A DNA stretch of 64,000 nt from Leptospira haakeii (GTDB taxonomy: Bacteria > Spirochaetota > Leptospiria > Leptospirales > Leptospiraceae), in the NCBI RefSeq assembly GCF_002812045.1, contig NZ_NPEG01000017.1, positions 1 through 64,000 on the forward strand, read 5' to 3'. Positions 9,357 to 18,904 of this stretch are shown piece by piece (within the stretch, counting starts at the first letter, position 1; each line of letters starts with the position of its first letter). The notes beneath the pieces were generated by a model. That model searched no databases. It was not told where the DNA came from and saw only the letters and a list, made by a program, of their open reading frames with translations. Both the position numbers and the translations under genes were made by a program.

Positions 9357-11888
9357 ATGGAAGTAGATTATGAAAATCTGTTAAAAGATTATTTAGTAGA
9401 GACTAGAGAGCTGCTTGATATGGCAGAAGAGTCAATTCTCGAATTGGAGAAGGACTATCATCCAGATCAGATTAACACACTTTTTAGAGTAATCCATACT
9501 ATAAAGGGGAATTCCGCGATTTTCGATTTTCCTTTGATTACCAGTTTGGCTCATTCTTTCGAAAATTTACTGAATCAGTTGCGGAAAAAAGAAGCGAAAC
9601 CTTCCGATCGAGATGTCGGTCTCTTTTTGGATTGTATCGACGCTCTGAAAGAAATGAACGAAGGCAAGGATAGTGTTCCTGATTCGAAAGTTTCTGAATT
9701 GGTCTTTCGGATCAATGATGTCCTAAGAAAAGAAGACGAGAACTTAGACCCGGATGAAAAACCCAAGTTCGGATTATATTCTCTCCCTAAAAAGAACAAA
9801 CCTGTAAAGCTTCTTCCTAATGCGGATGGAATTTCGTTCAAAGATGGGAAAGTATTGATCCCTAAAAGTTATATTGCGAAAGCCGAGGAAGCGGGTTCAT
9901 TTCTTTTTTTGGTTAAATTTCAGCCCAAGAATTCTGAAGATCGAAATTGCTCGGATGTAGTGGAAAAATTTTCCGATTTCGGCTTGGTCTTGAGTCATGG
10001 AAATTTCAGCGGAAAGAACGGATCACAATCAAACGGACACGATAATAAAATACATTATGCGGTTATAATGTATTCCTCTGATAAGGAAAGTTTTTTGAAA
10101 CTTTCCCCAGTTTCTTTGCTCTCTACATCTACAATTTTCAAGCCCGAAGCAAAAGAAATCAATTCGCTTTCACAGGTTAGGCCAGACTGTTCCACGCAAT
10201 CATCCACTGTGCGGGAAGTTCAAACTAAATCCAGGGATATTTCGGCTGAAAACTATCTCAAGATCCCATTACAACTTTTGGATCATATGATCAATCTCGC
10301 GGGAGAAACGATCATAGTAAGAAATCAACTGCTTCAAAAAATAGAGAGTTACAATGATCCTTCTTTGCTATCGATCGTGCGCAACTTGAGTCAGCTGATT
10401 ACTTCCTCTCAAGAGAGCGTTATGCGGACTAGACTGCAGAAGTTAGAATCGCTCTATAAAAGAATTCCAAGATTGATCCATGATCTTGAGAAAACCACAG
10501 GCAAGGAAGTTGAGCTATCTTTGGTAGGCGGAGAAGTCGAGCTTGATAAAAATATAATAGACTCGATCTCCGATCCGATTACGCACATGATCAGAAACTC
10601 CGTGGACCACGGGATAGAATCTCCTGAAGAGCGAGTTTTAGCAGGAAAGCCCAGAAAAGGAAAAATACTTTTATCCGCATCCTTGAGAGGAGGGAACGTT
10701 ATCCTTAAGGTCGAAGACGATGGAAGGGGTTTGAATATCGATAGTATTAAGAATAAAGCGGTTGAAAGACAACTTATTACGGAAGAGGAGGCAGAAAGGA
10801 AATCTCCGGAGGAATTGTCCGAGTTTATTTTTTCTCCCGGGTTCAGTACCGCTCATGTGGTTTCTTCCACTTCGGGTCGAGGAGTCGGCATGGATGTGGT
10901 AAAGATGAATTTCCAAAAAGCTGGAGGGACAGTCTCGGTTTCATCCAATCAAGGTGGAGGAACCTCGATCATTGCAACCTTACCTCAAACACTTTCCATC
11001 ATCAATTGCCAAATGGTTCGGACTTCCGAAATGCTTTTTGCAATTCCTCAACAGAATATCTCGGAACTCATTTTGTTGGATCAAAAATCCGTATCTTATC
11101 TGGATAAAAAAATGGTGTACCAGTTAAGAGGCCATCTTCTTCCTTTGATCGATACTGGAGAAATACTCGGATTATCTTCCGATCGTTCAAGAGAGACGAA
11201 TGATAAATACATAGTAGTAGTTCATACAGAAAAACATAAATTTGGAATGTTAATAGAAGAGATTGAAAATCCAGAAGAGATAGTAGTTAAACCTCTCTCT
11301 AAGGATCTGGCAAAGATCAATCTTTATACAGGTGCAGCTATATTAGGAGACGGAAATGTAGCGCTGATACTTGATATTTCCGGGATCAGCAAATTTTTAA
11401 AATTACATACGAATGTAAAAGAAGAACTTCGTACTAAGTCAGTTCATGAGATCGAAGATCGCGAACATTATCTTCTTTTCTCTGTTGGTAAACAATTGTT
11501 CGGATTGGATTCCAAGTTTGTGATCCGGATCGAACAATTGGATCCGAAATATTTCGAAAGGATTATGGATAGTGTAGTAATACAATATCGTGGAGAAGTC
11601 ATAGAGCTTTGCAGATTGGATCGTTACTTCAACTTGAAAGAAGAAGTAAGAAATGTCGAAAGGACTATGATCCTTGTGCAGACTTCTCTCGGAAAAAAGG
11701 GAATTCTTGTAGAAGAAATTCATAATGTAGTCGGAGAAATAGGTTCTTTTGCCAAGAATGAAGACCAATCTTCAGGAATAATAGGTAACGGGATAGTATT
11801 CGGGCAAACTGTAGTAGTCATTAATCCGCTTATTGTTTTGGAAAAGATCGGAAAAGACCCGGTTCGTCAAGAGGCAAGTTCGGAGTAA
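9357..11888 (+). CDS. cheA: Chemotaxis histidine kinase CheA with two CheW-like domains
   Basis: The 843-residue kinase phosphorylates CheY and CheB in response to receptor state at the membrane array. An Hpt domain is at the N-terminus with phospho-acceptor H47 (RVIHTIKGNS). A middle region of about 190 residues follows, then the dimerisation helices (near 294), an ATPase with N-box THMIRNSVDHG (about 410) and G-boxes DDGRGL (about 453) and SGRGVGMDVV (about 504), and a CheW-like domain (about 550-690). A second CheW-like domain (about 702-835, starting YLLFSVGKQLFGLD) extends the protein beyond the usual 650-700 residues. The second coupling domain may let the kinase join more than one receptor lattice. 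It sits between the receiver-ATPase gene and cheW. Confidence 0.97.
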   Translation: MEVDYENLLKDYLVETRELLDMAEESILELEKDYHPDQINTLFRVIHTIKGNSAIFDFPLITSLAHSFENLLNQLRKKEAKPSDRDVGLFLDCIDALKEMNEGKDSVPDSKVSELVFRINDVLRKEDENLDPDEKPKFGLYSLPKKNKPVKLLPNADGISFKDGKVLIPKSYIAKAEEAGSFLFLVKFQPKNSEDRNCSDVVEKFSDFGLVLSHGNFSGKNGSQSNGHDNKIHYAVIMYSSDKESFLKLSPVSLLSTSTIFKPEAKEINSLSQVRPDCSTQSSTVREVQTKSRDISAENYLKIPLQLLDHMINLAGETIIVRNQLLQKIESYNDPSLLSIVRNLSQLITSSQESVMRTRLQKLESLYKRIPRLIHDLEKTTGKEVELSLVGGEVELDKNIIDSISDPITHMIRNSVDHGIESPEERVLAGKPRKGKILLSASLRGGNVILKVEDDGRGLNIDSIKNKAVERQLITEEEAERKSPEELSEFIFSPGFSTAHVVSSTSGRGVGMDVVKMNFQKAGGTVSVSSNQGGGTSIIATLPQTLSIINCQMVRTSEMLFAIPQQNISELILLDQKSVSYLDKKMVYQLRGHLLPLIDTGEILGLSSDRSRETNDKYIVVVHTEKHKFGMLIEEIENPEEIVVKPLSKDLAKINLYTGAAILGDGNVALILDISGISKFLKLHTNVKEELRTKSVHEIEDREHYLLFSVGKQLFGLDSKFVIRIEQLDPKYFERIMDSVVIQYRGEVIELCRLDRYFNLKEEVRNVERTMILVQTSLGKKGILVEEIHNVVGEIGSFAKNEDQSSGIIGNGIVFGQTVVVINPLIVLEKIGKDPVRQEASSE

Positions 11889-11891
11889 TAT

Positions 11892-12335
11892 ATGGCAGAA
11901 CAGGAAGATAAAAAGCAATATTTGTCGTTCTTTCTTGGAACCGAAATTTACGGACTTCCTTTGGAAGGATGTAAAGAAGTAGATCATAATAAACGAATAT
12001 TAAAAGTTCCGCATTCTCCTGAATATATAGAGGGGATTGTAAACTTACGCGGAGATCTAGTTACCATACTGAATTTGAGATCACTTTTTGGCAAGGACCT
12101 GAAGAACGGAGGAGGGAAACATTCTCTTATTCGTTTAAAAGGGAAGAAGGAGACCTTCGCTATCCTTTCCGATTCGGTTTCTGATATTGTAGAAGTTGCT
12201 AATAAGGATCTGGAAAGTTGCCCTTCTCATTTAAGCGAGAAAGAGGCAAGATTCATTCGAAACGTAACCATTTTAAAAGATAAGACCATGATTATTTTGA
12301 ATAGGGAAGAGTTACTACGTCTGGAAGACGAGTGA
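11892..12335 (+). CDS. cheW: Chemotaxis coupling protein CheW
   Basis: This 147-residue single-domain adaptor links receptors to CheA. It shows the CheW pattern: YLSFFLGTEIYGLPLEG at the start, then the HSPEYIEGIVNLRGDLVTILNLRSLFG core and a C-terminal ILNREELLRLE helix. Its start lies three bases after the cheA stop and translation is probably coupled. With the two CheW-like modules inside CheA, the operon encodes three coupling domains. Confidence 0.93.
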   Translation: MAEQEDKKQYLSFFLGTEIYGLPLEGCKEVDHNKRILKVPHSPEYIEGIVNLRGDLVTILNLRSLFGKDLKNGGGKHSLIRLKGKKETFAILSDSVSDIVEVANKDLESCPSHLSEKEARFIRNVTILKDKTMIILNREELLRLEDE

Positions 12336-12345
12336 GGAGAATTAT

Positions 12346-13962
12346 ATGTTGGGTTTTGTTTTGCAAAGCAAAGAAAAAGAAAGCGAAAGGAAACAAATGT
12401 CCGTTTCGGTTACGGATCATGAACGTACGGTAAAAGAAGGAACAACCCTTGTTTCAATGACCGATTTGAAAGGGCGGGTCATTTATGCTAACAAGGAATT
12501 TTTAGAGATAGCAGGTCTGAATGATGAAGAATTGATCGGCAAACCTCATAATGTGGTGAGACACCCTGATATACCCAGGAGTGTATTTAAGGATTTTTGG
12601 GATACTATCCAGAGTGGAAAACCTTGGAGAGGGACCGTAAAGAATAGATCAAAAAACGGAGATCATTATTGGGTGGATGCAAACGTCGCACCTAAAGTAG
12701 AGAACGGAAATATAGTCGGCTTTATGTCTGTTAGGAGAACTCCGACTCGTCAACAAATAGAAGCGGCTTCAAAACTTTATTCCGACATACTCGCTGGAAA
12801 ACGCCAATTGGAACCTACTAAGAAGAGGAAGATATCTATTAAAGCAAAGTTATTCTCATTTATATTTTTAAGTGTACTGGGATTAGGAAGTTTAACAATA
12901 TCTGAGTTTATGGGATTAATCCCAGAAGTTTCCTTCGGTATTGCCGGAACATTTGCGGCGGTTCAGATCTTTTTAGGAGTGTATCTTACTTTCTATATTC
13001 TGAAACCTTTAAAAGAAGCGACTGATATCGCAAACAAAATAGCTACCGGGGATCTTTCCGTTAATATAGCTCATAATCGCAACGACGAATTGGGAGAATT
13101 GGGAAAAGCGATCCTGAACATGTTGATCAATACTGCTGCTTTGATCTCCCGTTTAAAAGAGAATGGAGATATACTCTTTTCTTCCGCGCAAGAGTTATCG
13201 GGAGCAAGCTTAAACTTATCCTCAGGGATCGAGGAAATGTCACAGCAATCGCAGACAATCGCCGCTGCGGCAACTCAGATGAATCAGAATTTAAACGTTG
13301 TTTCGAGTTCTATCGAGGAGATGTCCGTATCTGTGGGAGAAGTTGCGAAAAAAGCGGCTGATTCTGCAAAGATAGCAAGAGAGGCAAATTCGACCGCGAT
13401 CGAAACTAGCAGGCTTGTAAAAGAGCTCGGCGAGAATGCCGACGAGATCGGGAACGTAATCGAAAGTATCTCCAATATTGCTGCTCAAACCAAACTTCTT
13501 GCTTTAAATGCAGCGATCGAAGCGGCGGGAGCAGGAGAAGCAGGTAAAGGTTTTGCGGTAGTCGCATCGGAAGTGAAAGAGCTTGCTCGACAATCTGCGG
13601 AATCGTCCGAAGAGATCAAAAGTAAGATCTCAGCGATACAAAAGAGTACGGAAAGGGTGATCGAATCCATCGGTAAAATTACAAGTGTGATTGCCGAAGT
13701 AAACGAGATCAGCGGAAGTATCGCTTCTGCCGTAGAAGAACAGTCCATCACAACCAAAGAGATTGCAGCTAATGTCAGCCAGACTTCACTTACCTCGAAC
13801 GATGTGACTAAGAACATCAACGGGATCTCGACTGCATCTCTAGACGGAGCTAAAGATTCAAGTAGTGTATCCAAACTTTCTCAATCTTTACAAGATCTTG
13901 CTGCAGGTTTGACCATGTTAGTGAATCAATTCAAAATTTCTAATACGTCAAGTGACAGGTGA
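12346..13962 (+). CDS. Aer-like methyl-accepting chemotaxis protein with PAS domain
   Basis: The 538-residue receptor begins at an ATG with GAGGAG upstream. A PAS domain (about residues 30-130) has the Aer-type core (PHNVVRHPDIP, GKPWRGTVKNRSKNGDHYWVDANVAP), which in that family binds FAD and senses redox or oxygen. Two membrane segments (about 168-216) form a hairpin with almost no periplasmic part, followed by HAMP (about 217-270) and a long coiled-coil signalling domain with its tip near residue 385-410 ([23 protein letters not shown]). The tip has Gly where EAARAGE is usual. Placement inside the operon marks it as the cognate receptor. FAD binding is inferred from family similarity. Confidence 0.94.
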   Translation: MLGFVLQSKEKESERKQMSVSVTDHERTVKEGTTLVSMTDLKGRVIYANKEFLEIAGLNDEELIGKPHNVVRHPDIPRSVFKDFWDTIQSGKPWRGTVKNRSKNGDHYWVDANVAPKVENGNIVGFMSVRRTPTRQQIEAASKLYSDILAGKRQLEPTKKRKISIKAKLFSFIFLSVLGLGSLTISEFMGLIPEVSFGIAGTFAAVQIFLGVYLTFYILKPLKEATDIANKIATGDLSVNIAHNRNDELGELGKAILNMLINTAALISRLKENGDILFSSAQELSGASLNLSSGIEEMSQQSQTIAAAATQMNQNLNVVSSSIEEMSVSVGEVAKKAADSAKIAREANSTAIETSRLVKELGENADEIGNVIESISNIAAQTKLLALNAAIEAAGAGEAGKGFAVVASEVKELARQSAESSEEIKSKISAIQKSTERVIESIGKITSVIAEVNEISGSIASAVEEQSITTKEIAANVSQTSLTSNDVTKNINGISTASLDGAKDSSSVSKLSQSLQDLAAGLTMLVNQFKISNTSSDR

Positions 13963-15046
13963 TCCCTTGGAATTACCTATAGATAAAAATAGAACGGTTA
14001 GAAAGGTTTCGGTCTTCGTCGTGGACGATTCTTTGGTTTATCGGAACCTTCTTCGGAATACCTTTTCACAAGACGGTGAGATCGAATTTTTAGGAGCAGC
14101 GATAGATGGGAAGTTCGCCCTTCCTAAGATTGCACAACTAAAACCGGACTTCGTGATCTTGGACGTAGAAATGCCTCAGATGAACGGGATCCAAACATTA
14201 GAGGAAATTAAATCAAAATTCCCCGAAACTAAGGTGATTATGCTTAGCTCTCTTACTCAAGACGGAGCTAAGATTACGTTGAAGGCCTTAGAGTTGGGAG
14301 CAATCGATTTTGTTCCGAAACCTAACGGAGGGCAAGAAGTAGCGTTAAGCGAAACATTAGAGCTATTAACTTCCAAAATTAAGGCTCTAAGTCCATTAAA
14401 ACCTTCCGTTCAAACCTCTTTCGAAATAAAAAATCCTTCGGTCAAAACTGTTTTAAATCGGAGGGAGAAAGATTTCGTGATATGTGCGATAGGGATATCG
14501 ACCGGTGGGCCTATTGCTTTGCGCCAATTATTCTTGAAGTTGTCACCTAATCTTGCCGGAAGTATCGTAATTGCTCAGCATATGCCGCCGCTATTCACTA
14601 ATTATTTAGCGGAAAGCCTTTCACAAGCCGCACATATGCCGATCAAAGAGGCGGATGATGGAGAAGTTTTACGGAAGGGAGTAGCTTATATCGCTCCTGG
14701 AGGCAAACAACTACAGATTATCAATGGTGCTTCCGGTCCGACTACGAGAGTTTTTGACGGGCCGGAAGAAGAATTATGTAAACCTTCCGTAAATATTCTC
14801 TTTAAATCTTTAGCCGAAAATTTTCCGAAAGAAACCGCCGCCATCATTATGACCGGGATGGGAGAAGACGGTTATCTTGGGATGAAAGAGCTGAAGAAGA
14901 ACGGAGCATACCTGATCGCACAGAATAGAGAATCATGTACAGTTTTCGGGATGCCTAATCGTCCTGTTCAGGAAGGACTCGTCGACGAAGTGCTGGATGT
15001 CGAAAAGATCGCCGAGAAGATCTCCAGTTTATTACAAAGGATCTAA
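13952..15046 (+). CDS. cheB: Chemotaxis methylesterase CheB
   Basis: CheB removes methyl groups (and deamidates) receptors when phosphorylated by CheA. The N-terminal receiver has FVVDDS and a phospho-acceptor Asp in FVILDVEMPQMNG. The C-terminal esterase shows the catalytic set: Ser in GISTGGP (about residue 183), His in AQHMPP (about 208) and Asp in MTGMGEDG (about 299). The GTG start overlaps the receptor gene by 11 bases but has no ribosome-binding site. A TTG at 13967, preceded by AGGTGA with a 4-base gap, is a plausible alternative that removes five residues. Either way the gene is coupled to its upstream neighbour. Confidence 0.95.
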   Translation: MTGDPLELPIDKNRTVRKVSVFVVDDSLVYRNLLRNTFSQDGEIEFLGAAIDGKFALPKIAQLKPDFVILDVEMPQMNGIQTLEEIKSKFPETKVIMLSSLTQDGAKITLKALELGAIDFVPKPNGGQEVALSETLELLTSKIKALSPLKPSVQTSFEIKNPSVKTVLNRREKDFVICAIGISTGGPIALRQLFLKLSPNLAGSIVIAQHMPPLFTNYLAESLSQAAHMPIKEADDGEVLRKGVAYIAPGGKQLQIINGASGPTTRVFDGPEEELCKPSVNILFKSLAENFPKETAAIIMTGMGEDGYLGMKELKKNGAYLIAQNRESCTVFGMPNRPVQEGLVDEVLDVEKIAEKISSLLQRI

Positions 15047-15051
15047 TCATA

Positions 15052-15894
15052 ATGCAAGATGGCACCTTCGAATTGATGGAAATGATAAAACAAGCGACGG
15101 GCATATCTCTAACCGAAGAAAAAGTATATCTCCTGGAAAGCCGCCTTTCTGATATATTATCAGATTATAATTTATCCGATTTTGGTCAACTGTCGAAAAA
15201 ATTCAAAGAAAGTTCGGATCAAGAATTTAGGGAAAAGGTTATAGAGAGGGTAACTACTCACGAAACCAGATTTTTTAGGGATGAAAGTATTTTCGGAGCG
15301 ATCTTAGAAAGGATCATACCTGAAATTTTGGAAAGAAAACAACAAAAAGATTCGAAGATCAAGATTTGGTCGGCGGCTTGTTCTACCGGACAGGAACCTT
15401 ATTCCATCGCAATCTCTATCCACGAAAGGTATCCTCAGCTATTTAGGAATATCAGTATAATCGCAACGGACATTGCAAAGGATACGATAGAAAGAGCCAA
15501 AAGTGGAATTTATTCTGCGTTTGAGATCGGCAGAGGATTGTCCGACATTCATTTGGCGAAATATTTCGATCCATTTTCCAAAGGATTATATAGAGTAAAC
15601 GACGAGATAAGATCTATTATAGAATTCAAACAACATAATCTGATCTACGATCCGTATCCTTCGAATTGTGATCTGATCCTTTGCCGAAATGTGTCCTACT
15701 ATTTCGATCATTTGGAAAGAAAGAACTTATTCAATAAAATGGAGAAAGCCCTAGATCAAGATAGCTTTCTTATATTAGGTTCTGCCGAGTCCATTTCAGA
15801 ATATTCGAAAAATTTTATTATCCGTGAATTCGGTCTTTGCCGGTTTTACGAATTGAATCCTTCTAACTTCACGTTATTTATTAAAGGAGCTTAA
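15052..15894 (+). CDS. cheR: Chemotaxis methyltransferase CheR
   Basis: CheR methylates receptor glutamates from S-adenosylmethionine, opposing CheB. The 280-residue protein has the N-terminal helical CheR domain, ERVTTHETRFFRDESIF, the SAM-binding motif IWSAACSTGQEPYSIAI near residue 104, a FKQHNL element and LILCRNVSYYF near 205. Length and motif order match the family. It starts five bases after cheB and ends three bases before cheY. Confidence 0.95.
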   Translation: MQDGTFELMEMIKQATGISLTEEKVYLLESRLSDILSDYNLSDFGQLSKKFKESSDQEFREKVIERVTTHETRFFRDESIFGAILERIIPEILERKQQKDSKIKIWSAACSTGQEPYSIAISIHERYPQLFRNISIIATDIAKDTIERAKSGIYSAFEIGRGLSDIHLAKYFDPFSKGLYRVNDEIRSIIEFKQHNLIYDPYPSNCDLILCRNVSYYFDHLERKNLFNKMEKALDQDSFLILGSAESISEYSKNFIIREFGLCRFYELNPSNFTLFIKGA

Positions 15895-15897
15895 TAT

Positions 15898-16260
15898 ATG
15901 GGGAATTTAAAAATATTGGCGGTAGATGACTCGGCAACTATGAGAAGCCTGGTACAGCAAACATTAGGAATAGGCGGTTACGAGGTAACTCTTGCATCCG
16001 ACGGTAAGGAAGGTATAGATAAATTCGGCGACTCTAATTTTGATCTTGTCATAACGGATATAAATATGCCGGTAATGGATGGAATCACTTTTATACGTGA
16101 AGTTAGAAAGAGAAATACGGATGTACCTATCCTGACTTTGACAACCGAATCAGAAGATAATATAAAACAGAAGGGGGAGGAAGCGGGAGCGAATGGATGG
16201 ATCATCAAACCTTTTCGGCCTGCACAATTCCTTGATATTATAAAACAAGTCTTACAATAA
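15898..16260 (+). CDS. cheY: Chemotaxis response regulator CheY
   Basis: This is a single receiver domain of 120 residues, with acidic pair D10-D11, phospho-acceptor D54 (VITDINMPVMDG), Thr/Ser switch region (TLTTESED) and the conserved Lys in GWIIKPFRP. It has no output domain, so it should act by binding a partner, classically the flagellar switch. It is the last gene of the operon; a terminator follows. No CheZ, CheC, CheX or CheD gene is present here, so the phosphatase must be encoded elsewhere. Confidence 0.95.
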   Translation: MGNLKILAVDDSATMRSLVQQTLGIGGYEVTLASDGKEGIDKFGDSNFDLVITDINMPVMDGITFIREVRKRNTDVPILTLTTESEDNIKQKGEEAGANGWIIKPFRPAQFLDIIKQVLQ

Positions 16261-16272
16261 GATTGAATTAGT

Positions 16273-16313
16273 ATTTGCGGGAGCCGTTGGAATGGCCCCC
16301 GCAAATAATTTTT
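16273..16313 (+). terminator. Rho-independent terminator of the che operon
   Basis: The arms ATTTGCGGG...GCC and GGC...CCCGCAAAT form a long stem (16273-16306), followed by AATTTTTAT. It lies between cheY and the convergent dehydrogenase gene. Confidence 0.8.
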
Positions 16314-17151
16314 ATCTCATTTGTCTAAGCAGAACTTTTCCGATTATCACCTGATAAAAAGTTGGAAGCAATCTCTGCATTAGATCGACAAATACCGCAT
16401 CGGGTCCAATGAGAACTCTGCGAGAATTCTTCTTTACTCCTTTTAAAATTACTTTTGCAGCTTTTTCTGCACTAGTAATAAACTGAGCGGACATTTTTTC
16501 CCCTGCGGTACTTGGATCCAAGCCGAGTGCTTTTACGCTATCATTGGTTTTGGAACTTTTTGCGATCGCTGTTTTGATCCCGCCAGGATGGACGCTTGTG
16601 GCGGAAACTTTTGCCTTTGTAAAATCCAATTCTTGCCTTAAGGTTTCTGTAAACCCTCTGACTGCAAATTTGGACGCGTTGTATGCAGAAGTTCCGGGAA
16701 CGGCGATGATTCCGAATACGCTGGAAGTATTGATGATATGACCTTCTCCACTTTCTTTTAGATAAGGGAGGAATGCTTGGGTCCCGTTTACTACCCCGCC
16801 AAAGTTGATATCCATTACTCTCTGAAAGTCTTTGGATTCGAAACCTTCTATCGTAGAACCGAATGCGATACCTGCATTATTAAATATTAAATTTATCTTA
16901 TTATGATCTTTGGCTACCTTGGAGGCCCAATCGAAAACCGCAGATCGATCCGATACGTCCAGTTTTTGGCTGGTAACTGAAACATTCGGATTCTTCTTCT
17001 TTACTAATTGGATTGTTTCCGCAAGGCCTGCTTCATTTACATCTGATAATGCAAGATTACATTCTTGCTCTGCAAGTTGGATCGCAAGTTCTCTTCCCAT
17101 TCCGGAGCCGGCTCCAGTGATAGCGGCGACTTTATTTTTGAAACTTTTCAT
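16312..17151 (-). CDS. Short-chain dehydrogenase/reductase
   Basis: The 279-residue Rossmann enzyme has a TGAGSGMGRE cofactor motif, NNAGIAFG, catalytic Ser in IINTSSVFG, YNASK (Tyr-x3-Lys) and a VHPGGIKTAIA loop. These are the classical SDR landmarks. It should oxidise or reduce an alcohol/ketone with NAD(P). The C-terminus (LPTFYQVIIGKVLLRQMR) is hydrophobic and basic, suggesting membrane association. It follows the flavin monooxygenase gene by 27 bases on the same strand, a pairing that fits stepwise oxidation of a ketone or alcohol. Substrate unknown. Confidence 0.9.
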   Translation of the reverse strand: MKSFKNKVAAITGAGSGMGRELAIQLAEQECNLALSDVNEAGLAETIQLVKKKNPNVSVTSQKLDVSDRSAVFDWASKVAKDHNKINLIFNNAGIAFGSTIEGFESKDFQRVMDINFGGVVNGTQAFLPYLKESGEGHIINTSSVFGIIAVPGTSAYNASKFAVRGFTETLRQELDFTKAKVSATSVHPGGIKTAIAKSSKTNDSVKALGLDPSTAGEKMSAQFITSAEKAAKVILKGVKKNSRRVLIGPDAVFVDLMQRLLPTFYQVIIGKVLLRQMR

Positions 17152-17178
17152 TTGGTTTTTCTTCTTCCTATTTTGTGT

Positions 17179-18630
17179 TTATCCGAAGGACAAGTTGGAG
17201 TCATTTACGTTTGCAAAATTTATATCGAATAGATCCATTAGATAATTCTGATGGAATCTCCAAGGACGATTTGCTCCTCTTTGAGGAAACTGCTCTATCG
17301 CCCTCTGGATGTATCCCGAATTTAGATCGAGGATTGGTTCCCTCTCCATTTTTGTAGGATCACAAACTGGAACACATTGTTTGTAACCTTTCGTTTGCAT
17401 ATGGTTCAGAAGTCTTGCAACATAAGTAGAAGTTAGATCCGCTCTTAGAGTCCAAGATGCATTTGTATATCCTACACAGAATGCAAAATTTGGAACCCCG
17501 CTTAACATTAATCCTTTGAACGTAAATTGTTTAGAAATATCCACTTCCTTACCATCTACCTTCAATTGGATCCCACCGATTGCGAGTAATTCTAATCCTG
17601 TTGCGGTTACTATGATGTCCGCTTCCAATTCTTTTCCGGATTTTAATTTAATCCCTCTGGATGTGAAAGTTTCAATATGGTCTGTGACGATTGATGCTTT
17701 CCCTTTAGAAATTGATTTAAAAAGATCAGAGTCGGGAACTAAACATACCCTTTGGTCCCAAGGTTGGTAATTCGGTTTGAAATGAGTATCTATATCATAA
17801 CCTTTGGGAAGAGAAATTTTTAATCTTAATCTTATCAACCACTTCGCAAAGTTGGGAGATCTTTTACAAACTTGGTAAAACCAAATTTGGATCAGAATGT
17901 TTTTGATCCGAGTGATATGATGCGCCAGTTTAGCCGGTAGAATGAATCTTAAAAAATCTGCTACTATATCTTTGGACGGAAGACTGGTAATGTAAGTAGG
18001 CGACCTTTGCAACATTGTTACGTGTGAAGCATCACCTGCCATGGAAGGAACTAATGTGACTGCAGTTGCACCACTTCCGATCACTACGACTTTTTTGCCC
18101 TTATAGTCCAACTTCTCCGGCCAATGTTGTGGATGGATGATCTGTCCTTTAAAGTTTTTTACTCCTGGAAAATTTGGAGTAAACCCCTTATCGTAATTAT
18201 AATAACCGCTGCAAATATAAAGAAAGTCTGCCGTATATGTGCGTTTTTCTTTTTTGGGTCCTACTTCTACATTTAAAGTCCAAAAGTTTTCTTTACTAGA
18301 CCAAGACGTTGACGTCACTCTATGTTCAAATCTGATATTACGATCTATTCCGAATTCGGATGCAGTTTCTCTCACATAATTTAGGATAGAAGGTCCGTCG
18401 GCGATCGCCTTCGCTTCTTTCCAAGGTCGGAAAGAATAACCCAAAGTGAACATATCGGAATCGGAACGAATTCCAGGATAACGAAATAGACTCCAGGTTC
18501 CGCCGATGTCTGCTCTACTTTCTAATATTGTGTATTTTTTACCCGGGCAAAGTTTTTGCAGATGGTAGCCCGCGCTGATCCCTGATAAACCTGCGCCCAC
18601 AGTGATCACATCGAAATGTTCTTTTTGCAT
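17179..18630 (-). CDS. EthA-like flavin-containing (Baeyer-Villiger type) monooxygenase
   Basis: The 483-residue flavoenzyme has an N-terminal FAD motif (VGAGLSGISAGYHL), the Baeyer-Villiger fingerprint FKGQIIHPQHWP (FxGxxxHxxxWP) and an NADPH motif (VVVIGSGATAVTLVPSMA). Long stretches recall mycobacterial EthA (FRYPGIRSDSDM, CSGYYNYD, NPDSDLF-like VPDSDLF, GYTNASWTLRADL, NQNYL). The predicted reaction is NADPH/O2-dependent oxygen insertion next to a carbonyl, or S-oxidation. It is the first gene of a two-gene unit with the dehydrogenase. Similarity to EthA is from memory of that protein, and the physiological substrate cannot be read from the sequence. Confidence 0.92.
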   Translation of the reverse strand: MQKEHFDVITVGAGLSGISAGYHLQKLCPGKKYTILESRADIGGTWSLFRYPGIRSDSDMFTLGYSFRPWKEAKAIADGPSILNYVRETASEFGIDRNIRFEHRVTSTSWSSKENFWTLNVEVGPKKEKRTYTADFLYICSGYYNYDKGFTPNFPGVKNFKGQIIHPQHWPEKLDYKGKKVVVIGSGATAVTLVPSMAGDASHVTMLQRSPTYITSLPSKDIVADFLRFILPAKLAHHITRIKNILIQIWFYQVCKRSPNFAKWLIRLRLKISLPKGYDIDTHFKPNYQPWDQRVCLVPDSDLFKSISKGKASIVTDHIETFTSRGIKLKSGKELEADIIVTATGLELLAIGGIQLKVDGKEVDISKQFTFKGLMLSGVPNFAFCVGYTNASWTLRADLTSTYVARLLNHMQTKGYKQCVPVCDPTKMEREPILDLNSGYIQRAIEQFPQRGANRPWRFHQNYLMDLFDINFANVNDSNLSFG

Positions 18631-18904
18631 TTTTTCCTCGGTGGATATTTTATCGATCCCGTTGGAAGAACCGATTACATCCCGCTTGTCTAAAGAGGAT
18701 TTTGCACCAAAACCGAGTAAGATTCGACTGATCTTATAATATCGCCCTCAAAAATTCGTTCGAGATGATAAGAAGATACCGGATTTTTTCAATTCTACTC
18801 AAATAAAACGGTGTTCGGGTATGATATGGATTGTAGTAGTTTATAGCTCAAAGTAATCCCTAAAAGGCTTGCCTAGATATCAAAATTGAATCATGGAGAG
18901 GATC

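Noticed and set aside
13485..13874. 129-codon minus-strand frame inside the Aer-like receptor
   Set aside because: Same antisense effect of a receptor signalling domain; the sense gene is certain.
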